Shown here one piece after another: positions 13,005 to 18,093 of a stretch of 18,093 bases of DNA. Each line of letters starts with the position of its first letter. Within the stretch, counting starts at the first letter, position 1. The translations under genes were made by a program, and so were the position numbers. The notes beneath the pieces were generated by a model. It was not told the origin of the DNA and did no database searches. It worked only from the letters and a program-made list of their open reading frames with translations. Origin of the DNA: Clostridiaceae bacterium (lineage in GTDB: Bacteria > Bacillota > Clostridia > Oscillospirales > Acutalibacteraceae); assembly GCA_016292455.1 (NCBI GenBank), contig JAEDIL010000028.1, forward strand, positions 1-18,093, given 5' to 3'.

Positions 13005-13088
13005 GGCAAAAAGGGGATAATATATAGTTGCGCGATAATTGTCCGTAATTCAACGATATGGCAGAAAGTGTTGATATAATAAAATAAC

Positions 13089-13147
13089 CGGCTGTAAAGA
13101 GTGTTCATTTCACGGGCACTGAACACCTTGCAGCCGACTGTTTTTTT
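13089..13147. terminator. Terminator after rarA, T-rich on both strands
   Basis: The stem joins 13089-13107 with 13120-13136. GTGTTCA/TGAACAC and GGCTG/CAGCC are perfect, and two single-base bulges lie between. In the minus direction it follows the rarA stop and runs into TTATTTTATT. In the plus direction a T7 run (13141-13147) follows, so it can also stop antisense transcription. A TATAAT at 13074-13079 on the plus strand has no -35 partner. Confidence 0.8.
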
Positions 13148-13159
13148 CTGTATTGCGGA

Positions 13160-14431
13160 TTAGAGCGGTTTTTTCTTGATTTTCTGCCAGTATTCCTTTG
13201 CCGCCTGCTCGTTTTTGTTGTCGCCGAAAAGATAATAGCGGCGGTTTTTGATGGCGTCGGGAAGATACTGCTGAGGAACATAGTGCCCCTCGAAGTCGTG
13301 GGGATATTTGTAAAACTGCCCTTTGTTCGGGTTGTCCTCTCCGTCATAATGCTTGTTTTGAAGTGTACGCGGAATCGGGCCTGTTTCGCCGCGTCTGATG
13401 TCTGCGGCGGCGGCATCATAAGCGAGGTAGGCGGAGTTTGACTTGGGACTGTTGCAGACGAGAACCACCGCGTCCGCAAGCGGAATACGCGCTTCGGGCA
13501 GTCCGACCATGAGGGCGGCATCAACGGCAGCTTTGACGATGGGTATTATCATGGGATAAGCCAGCCCGACGTCCTCGCATGCGCAGACCATGAGCCTGCG
13601 TGTTGCCGAGGGCAGATCGCCGGCTTCAAGCAGTCGGGCAAGGTAATGCAGAGCCGCGTCAGGATCTGAGCCGCGCATTGACTTCTGAAAGGCGGAGAGA
13701 ATGTCGTAATGCTCGTCGCCGTCCTTGTCATATTTCATTGAGCTTTTCTGCGTAAGCTCCCTCGCTCTTTCGGGCGTGATAATGTATTCATCGTTTTCCG
13801 GAAGCGTACTGAGAACACAAAGCTCTGCGGCGTTCATTGCCTTGCGGACGTCTCCGCCGCAGGAAAAGGCAATGTGACGCAGCACTTCATCTCCGGCAGT
13901 AATTTTCCTGCCCGTTTCTTTTTCAAGTACGGCAAACGCGCGTTCAACAGCGGGAATAATTTCTTCGGCGCTTACGCTTTTGAATTCAAAAACGGTTGAA
14001 CGGCTGAGAATTGCGTTGTGAATATAAAAATACGGGTTTTCTGTTGTTGAGGCAATGAGAATAATTTCGCCGCGCTCAATATAATCAAGCAGAGTCTGCT
14101 GCTGCTTTTTGTTGAAATACTGAATTTCGTCAAGGTAGAGGAGAATTCCGTCAGGCGCCTCAAAGGTGTCGAGTTTTGAAACGAGGGCTTTGATGTCTGC
14201 CGTTGAAGCCGAAGTTCCGTTGAGCTTGCAGAACCTGCGGTTGGTTTTCTTTGCTATTATTGAAGCGAGAGTTGTTTTTCCGACGCCTGACGGGCCGTAG
14301 AAAACAAGGTTCGGAATCTCTTCGCTTTCAATAATGCGTCTCAGAGCTCTTCCGGGCGCGAGAAGGTGGCGCTGACCGACCATTTCGTCAAGCGTTTGCG
14401 GGCGGAGTCTTTCCGCAAGCGGTGCTTTCAT
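13160..14431 (-). CDS. rarA: RarA/MgsA-type AAA+ ATPase (replication-associated recombination protein A)
   Basis: This 423-aa protein fits the family length of about 420-450. It starts MKAPLAERLRPQTLDEMVGQ, the usual opening. Walker A is GPSGVGKTT (46-54), Walker B LLYLDE (97-102), sensor 1 STTENP (128-133), and an arginine-finger region ILSRS (141-145). The C-terminal half is the tetramerisation domain with DVGLAYP and NKGQFYKYPHDFEGHYVPQQYLPD. RarA acts at stalled replication forks, probably opening DNA ends or gaps. The Walker B region reads DEIQYFNK where DEIHRFNK is usual. The start at 14431 is chosen because AAGGGGG precedes it, and the longer in-frame ATG at 14497 falls in the -35 element of the promoter. 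Confidence 0.95.
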   Translation of the reverse strand: MKAPLAERLRPQTLDEMVGQRHLLAPGRALRRIIESEEIPNLVFYGPSGVGKTTLASIIAKKTNRRFCKLNGTSASTADIKALVSKLDTFEAPDGILLYLDEIQYFNKKQQQTLLDYIERGEIILIASTTENPYFYIHNAILSRSTVFEFKSVSAEEIIPAVERAFAVLEKETGRKITAGDEVLRHIAFSCGGDVRKAMNAAELCVLSTLPENDEYIITPERARELTQKSSMKYDKDGDEHYDILSAFQKSMRGSDPDAALHYLARLLEAGDLPSATRRLMVCACEDVGLAYPMIIPIVKAAVDAALMVGLPEARIPLADAVVLVCNSPKSNSAYLAYDAAAADIRRGETGPIPRTLQNKHYDGEDNPNKGQFYKYPHDFEGHYVPQQYLPDAIKNRRYYLFGDNKNEQAAKEYWQKIKKKPL

Positions 14432-14468
14432 TTTTAAACCCCCTTGACAAAAGCGTTTTGCGCCTTGA

Positions 14469-14497
14469 ATTCTATCACACGGCGGAGCTGTTGTCAA
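14469..14497 (-). promoter_or_regulatory. Sigma-A promoter of rarA
   Basis: On the minus strand a perfect TTGACA (14497-14492), a 17-nt spacer, and TAGAAT (14474-14469), about 38 nt before the chosen start codon. This rules out translation from the ATG at 14497. Confidence 0.92.
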
Positions 14498-14652
14498 ATT
14501 GGAAAGGGCGCGTCATATCTCCTTTCCGGAAATCTTTCTCATTCCCGTTTTAATGTCCGCTTTAATTCCCGGCACTATAATACACTTTGGCAAAGTGCCT
14601 GTTTGTTTTCAAAACTTTCACAAATTTTCCATAATAAAATTGTCGCGCTCGG

Positions 14653-14681
14653 TTGCATATTTCCACTGAATATAGTATAAT
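14653..14681 (+). promoter_or_regulatory. Sigma-A promoter of the desulfurase-thiI-cinA operon
   Basis: TTGCAT (14653-14658), a 17-nt spacer, and a perfect TATAAT (14676-14681). The leader is short, about 25 nt. The promoter diverges from that of rarA. Confidence 0.88.
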
Positions 14682-14712
14682 ATCCAAGATTATATTGAGG
14701 AGGTATGCCCGG

Positions 14713-15840
14713 GTGGAAGCTTATCTTGACAACAGCGCAACAACAAAGCCCTGCGAGAGCGCAAAAAAGCGGCTGAATGAGTCCATTGAGCTTCTTTGGG
14801 GCAATCCCTCGTCTCTCCACGAAAAAGGGCTCTCGTCGCAGCTGCTGCTTGAAGAAGCCAGAGCTGCCGTTTCAAAGGTCATCTCCTGCGAAACGAATGA
14901 GCTTTTCTTCACAAGCGGCGGAACGGAAAGCAACAACATTGCCGTTTTCGGCGCCGCTCACGCAATGCAGAGGAGGGGAAAGCGCGTTCTTGTTTCCTCT
15001 GTTGAGCACCCGAGCGTTGCAAAAGCATTTGACGCGCTTGAAAACGAAGGCTTTGAGGTTGTCCGTCTTCCGGTTGACCGCTCCGGTCTTGTTTCGGAAG
15101 AAGCCGTTTTTAACGCTGTTGACGAAAAGACTGTTCTTGTCAGCATGATGGCGGTCAACAATGAGCTTGGCACGATTGAGCCGATTGAAAAGCTCTCTCA
15201 GGCGGTCAAAGCGAAAAATTCGCCTGCCCTGATTCATGTTGACGCGGTTCAGGCGTTCGGAAAAATACCGCTCAATGTCAGAAAGCTGAAAATAGATTTA
15301 ATGAGCGTCAGTGCCCACAAAATTCACGGCGTCAAGGGCGCCGGCGCGCTGTTTGTCCGCCGCGGTGTTCGTCTTGCACCCCATGTATTCGGCGGCGGAC
15401 AGGAAAAAGATATTCGCCCGGGAACCGAGCCGCTTCCGGCAATCGCCGCGTTTTACGGCGCGGTTGAAGAGCTCACGCCGGCGAAGTCGCTTGAAAAGCT
15501 GACCGCACTGCGCGACGGCTTTGTTTCCTCCCTTTCCGCGCTTGACGGCGTTGTTGTCAACAGCGCGGCAACGGCTCTGCCGTATATTGTCAATATTTCC
15601 CTGCCGCATTTTCCGAGTGAAGCCGTTCTCAACTTCCTTTCTTCAAAGGGCGTTTACGTCTCCTCCGGCTCTGCGTGTGCAAAGGGACATCGGAGTCCGG
15701 TGCTCACCGCCGCAGGACTTGAAAAGGAGATTGTTGATTCTTCGCTCAGAATAAGCCTTTCGCGCTTTACCACGGCGCAGGAGCTTGAAAAATGTGCAGA
15801 GGCAATCGGTGAAGCGCTGGGGACGATAAGAAGAAAGTAA
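14713..15840 (+). CDS. Cysteine desulfurase (NifS/NifZ-like), probable sulfur donor to ThiI
   Basis: The 375-aa class V aminotransferase-fold enzyme takes sulfur from L-cysteine as an enzyme persulfide, releasing alanine. Visible landmarks are MEAYLDNSATTKP at the start, TSGGTESNN (68-75), His99 (VEHPS), HVDAVQAFGK (175-184), the PLP Schiff-base lysine Lys203 in SAHKIHG, RPGTE (235-239), and catalytic Cys322 in SSGSACAKG. The start is GTG at 14713, with GAGGAGG (14697-14703) 9 nt before it. An upstream TTG in frame falls in the -35 box, and the nearby ATG at 14705 is out of frame. thiI follows after 24 nt. This pairing matches Bacillus subtilis NifZ-ThiI, where the desulfurase is dedicated to tRNA thiolation. 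I infer the same role here. Confidence 0.94.
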   Translation: MEAYLDNSATTKPCESAKKRLNESIELLWGNPSSLHEKGLSSQLLLEEARAAVSKVISCETNELFFTSGGTESNNIAVFGAAHAMQRRGKRVLVSSVEHPSVAKAFDALENEGFEVVRLPVDRSGLVSEEAVFNAVDEKTVLVSMMAVNNELGTIEPIEKLSQAVKAKNSPALIHVDAVQAFGKIPLNVRKLKIDLMSVSAHKIHGVKGAGALFVRRGVRLAPHVFGGGQEKDIRPGTEPLPAIAAFYGAVEELTPAKSLEKLTALRDGFVSSLSALDGVVVNSAATALPYIVNISLPHFPSEAVLNFLSSKGVYVSSGSACAKGHRSPVLTAAGLEKEIVDSSLRISLSRFTTAQELEKCAEAIGEALGTIRRK

Positions 15841-15864
15841 GTTATCAACACATAGAGGAGAAGT

Positions 15865-17034
15865 ATGAAAAAAGTTATTCTCATCAAAAACGGCGAGCTG
15901 GTTCTCAAAGGTCTTAACCGTTCAACCTTTGAAGATATGCTCATCAAAAATATGAAAAGAAGACTCATGAGTCTCGGCACGTTCAGCTTCACCAAGGCGC
16001 AGTCAACAATCATGGCTGAGCCCGAGGACGAGGACATTGACTTTGACGAGGCGGTTGAACGGATCGGCAAGATTTTCGGAATTGTTGCCTTTTCCGTCGC
16101 CGGCGTAACCGAAAAGGACCTTGAAAAAATCAAGAGTGCCGTTATGGAATTTCTCGGCGAAGAGCTACGCTCGGTGAAAACCTTCAAGGTCAACGCAAAG
16201 CGCAGCGACAAAAAATTTCAGTATAAGTCTCCGGAAATCTGCCGCGAAGTGGGCGGTCACATTCTTTCAAATATTCCTTCTCTCAGGGTTGATGTGCATA
16301 ATCCCGAGCTGACCGTAACGGTTGAAGTGCGCGACAAATATGTTTTTGTTCACGGCAATCAGATCAAGGGTGCGGGCGGAATGCCTGTCGGCTCTTCCGG
16401 ACGTGCGGCTCTGCTGCTTTCCGGCGGAATAGACAGTCCCGTTGCCGGATATATGATGGCGAAAAGGGGACTTGTTCTCACCGCAATACATTTTGCCGCT
16501 CCGCCGTATACAAGCCCCAGAGCCGAGCTTAAAGTCAGAACGCTCGCTTCAATCGTTTCAAAGTACAGCGGAAGAATAAACTTTGCCGTTGTACCCTTTA
16601 CCGAAATTCAGGAGCATATCAAGGATAACTGCCCCGAAGAGCTTTTCACAATAATCATGCGCCGCCTTATGATGAAGGTTGCGCTTCGCATTGCCGAAAG
16701 GGATAAGTGTCAGGCGCTCATCACCGGTGAAAGTCTCGGTCAGGTTGCTTCGCAGACCATCGGCGCAATTGCCTGCACGGATGCGGTTGCAACAATGCCG
16801 GTTTTCCGTCCGTGTATCGGTATGGATAAAGAGGAAATAATAACGATTGCAAGAAAAATCGGCACTTTTGAAACTTCGCTTGAACCTTATGAGGATTGCT
16901 GCACGGTGTTCACACCGAAGCATCCGAGAACAAGGCCGATTCTTGAAAACGTTGAGCAGGCTGAAAACGCGGTCGGTTTTGAAGAAATGATTGAACGCGC
17001 GGTCAGTGGAACACGTTTTTGCTCCGTTGAATAA
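15865..17034 (+). CDS. thiI: tRNA 4-thiouridine synthase ThiI (without rhodanese domain)
   Basis: The 389-aa cytosolic enzyme adenylates uridine 8 of tRNA and replaces oxygen with sulfur. Domains in order are an N-terminal ferredoxin-like domain (about 1-75), a THUMP domain (about 75-165, with VNAKRSDKKF and VHGNQIKGAGGMPVG), and a PP-loop ATPase domain (about 175-389) with SGGIDSPVA (186-194). ITGESLGQVASQT and CCTVFTPKHP follow; Cys345 matches the conserved catalytic Cys of the family. There is no C-terminal rhodanese domain, as in Bacillus, so the persulfide must be delivered by a partner, most simply the adjacent desulfurase. GAGGAG precedes the ATG. No terminator separates it from cinA. 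Confidence 0.96.
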   Translation: MKKVILIKNGELVLKGLNRSTFEDMLIKNMKRRLMSLGTFSFTKAQSTIMAEPEDEDIDFDEAVERIGKIFGIVAFSVAGVTEKDLEKIKSAVMEFLGEELRSVKTFKVNAKRSDKKFQYKSPEICREVGGHILSNIPSLRVDVHNPELTVTVEVRDKYVFVHGNQIKGAGGMPVGSSGRAALLLSGGIDSPVAGYMMAKRGLVLTAIHFAAPPYTSPRAELKVRTLASIVSKYSGRINFAVVPFTEIQEHIKDNCPEELFTIIMRRLMMKVALRIAERDKCQALITGESLGQVASQTIGAIACTDAVATMPVFRPCIGMDKEEIITIARKIGTFETSLEPYEDCCTVFTPKHPRTRPILENVEQAENAVGFEEMIERAVSGTRFCSVE

Positions 17035-17075
17035 CAACGCAGAAAAGGCAGTAACAGACAAAGAGGGTTGATGAA

Positions 17076-18093
17076 ATGAAATGTGAGCTTGTGTTTGTCG
17101 GAACAGAGCTTTTGCTCGGCGATATTCTTAACACCAACGCGCAGTATCTTTCAAAAAAGCTTGCCGAGATTGGCTTTGACGTTCTGTTTCAGACTGTTGT
17201 CGGAGATAATCCGCAAAGACTGCGCTCGGTTCTTGAAACAGCACTTTCACGCTCTGATATTGTCATCACCACCGGCGGACTCGGTCCGACAAAGGACGAT
17301 CTGACAAAGGAGCTTTGCGCCTCTTTTTTCGGTCTGCCGCTTGAAATGCATGAGGAAAGCCTTGAAAATATTCATAAGTACTTCAAGGCGAAGAATATAT
17401 CAATGCCCGGGAGCAACGAAAAGCAGGCGCTTATGCCGCGCGGCTCGGTCGTTTTCAAAAACACCAACGGAACCGCTCCCGGCTGTGCGATGGAAAAGGA
17501 CGGTAAGCACATTCTCGTCCTCCCCGGACCGCCGAGGGAAATGCAGGCGATGTTTGAACAGGGCGCTTTGCCATATCTGCGCAGGTTTTCCGAACACGTC
17601 ATTGTTTCGCATTCCGTACGCACTTTCGGAATCGGGGAAAGCCTTATGGCGGAAAAAGCAGGCGATCTGCTCGATATGCAGAATCCGACCGTTGCGCCAT
17701 ACGCAAAAAGCGGAGAAGCTCTTTTGCGGGTAACCGCAAAGGGCAAAAATGAAGAGCAGGCACAAAAGCTTATTGCCCCCGTTGTTGAAGAAATCAAAAG
17801 CAGACTCGGTTCGCTTGTTTACGGAATTGACCTTTCAAGCATTGAGCAGGCTGTTGTTGAACTGCTCAGAGAAAAAAATCTTACTGTCGCAACGGCGGAA
17901 AGCTGTACCGGCGGCATGATTTCAAAAAGACTTACCGATGTTCCGGGCGCGTCCGGGGTTTTCGGCTGCGGCGTTGTTTCATATTCAAACGACATCAAGG
18001 AAAAGCTGCTCGGCGTAAAACGCGAACATCTTGAAAAATACGGAGCGGTCAGCGAGGTTGTTGCCGCTTCAATGGCGCTCGGCGTTCAGAAGC
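17076..18093 (+). CDS. cinA: CinA-family protein (competence/damage-inducible, nicotinamide-nucleotide amidase), 3' end outside window
   Basis: The frame is open from the ATG at 17076 to the right edge, 339 codons of a protein usually near 410-420. The N-terminal molybdopterin-binding-like (COG1058) domain shows VGTELLLGDILNTNAQYL, ITTGGLGPTKDDLTKE and LPGPPREM. After a linker, the C-terminal CinA/PncC domain begins near residue 268 with TVATAESCTGG, followed by GCGVVSYSNDIKEKLLGV. The C-terminal domain deamidates NMN to nicotinate mononucleotide in NAD recycling; the N-terminal domain can act as an ADP-ribose pyrophosphatase. The earlier ATG at 17071 stops after two codons. GAGGG (17063-17067) serves the 17076 start. 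It lies 41 nt after thiI in the same operon. In Firmicutes cinA is often linked to recA, not present here. Confidence 0.95.
   Translation, partial: MKCELVFVGTELLLGDILNTNAQYLSKKLAEIGFDVLFQTVVGDNPQRLRSVLETALSRSDIVITTGGLGPTKDDLTKELCASFFGLPLEMHEESLENIHKYFKAKNISMPGSNEKQALMPRGSVVFKNTNGTAPGCAMEKDGKHILVLPGPPREMQAMFEQGALPYLRRFSEHVIVSHSVRTFGIGESLMAEKAGDLLDMQNPTVAPYAKSGEALLRVTAKGKNEEQAQKLIAPVVEEIKSRLGSLVYGIDLSSIEQAVVELLREKNLTVATAESCTGGMISKRLTDVPGASGVFGCGVVSYSNDIKEKLLGVKREHLEKYGAVSEVVAASMALGVQK

Noticed and set aside
13060..13147. Small RNA on the plus strand (TATAAT, hairpin, T7 run)
   Set aside because: No -35 element at 16-18 nt. The hairpin is explained by the rarA terminator.
13160..14497. Longer form of rarA starting at 14497
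   Set aside because: That ATG lies in the -35 box of a near-perfect promoter, and the extra 22 residues do not match the family.
14653..15840. Longer form of the desulfurase starting at TTG 14653
   Set aside because: The TTG is the -35 hexamer itself. The GTG at 14713 has a strong ribosome binding site and the correct family N-terminus.

Overview
The window looks like chromosome from an anaerobic, low-to-medium GC Firmicute, most likely a clostridial gut organism of the Oscillospiraceae/Ruminococcaceae type. The reasons are a pyruvate:ferredoxin oxidoreductase, an iron-sulfur flavoprotein, GGAGG ribosome binding sites, near-consensus sigma-A promoters with 17-nt spacers, a tRNA with encoded CCA, and a FeoB-associated Cys-rich protein. 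This placement is inferred from gene content, not from a database search.

Layout. 1-1144 is the 3' end of the pyruvate:ferredoxin oxidoreductase gene with its terminator. 1145-1703 is non-coding with several palindromes and ends in a strong promoter for a 69-aa single-pass membrane protein (1704-1913). 2187-2804 (-) is an iron-sulfur flavoprotein. 3034-3118 (+) is tRNA-Leu(GAG), with a promoter, a CIRCE-like leader hairpin and a 16-bp terminator. 3188-6315 (-) reads pit (phosphate permease), a DUF47/PhoU-like partner, then a 5'-truncated feoB and a FeoB-associated small protein. 6684-7778 (+) is ychF. 7992-8894 (+) is a repeat-bearing lipoprotein. 9301-10935 (-) is a secreted LCAT-like alpha/beta hydrolase with Cys where Ser is expected. 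11075-12921 (-) is a two-gene operon of a condensation-fold acyltransferase and a zinc-ribbon membrane protein. 13160-14431 (-) is rarA/mgsA. 14713 to the right edge (+) is a cysteine desulfurase - thiI - cinA operon, with cinA cut by the window edge.

How the genes work together. The desulfurase probably supplies persulfide sulfur to ThiI for 4-thiouridine in tRNA, since ThiI here lacks a rhodanese domain. Pit and its DUF47 partner form a phosphate uptake unit. The feoB fragment directly follows the DUF47 gene, lacks the G-protein half, and has proline codon use unlike its neighbours. It is bounded on the other side by the 3' end of tRNA-Leu, which suggests a rearranged or imported segment, or an assembly join. 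The acyltransferase, zinc-ribbon protein and secreted hydrolase may form an undescribed acyl-transfer/hydrolysis locus of the cell envelope. This is the best candidate in the window for new biology, but it rests on inference.

No CRISPR array, insertion sequence, transposase, phage gene or rRNA was seen.
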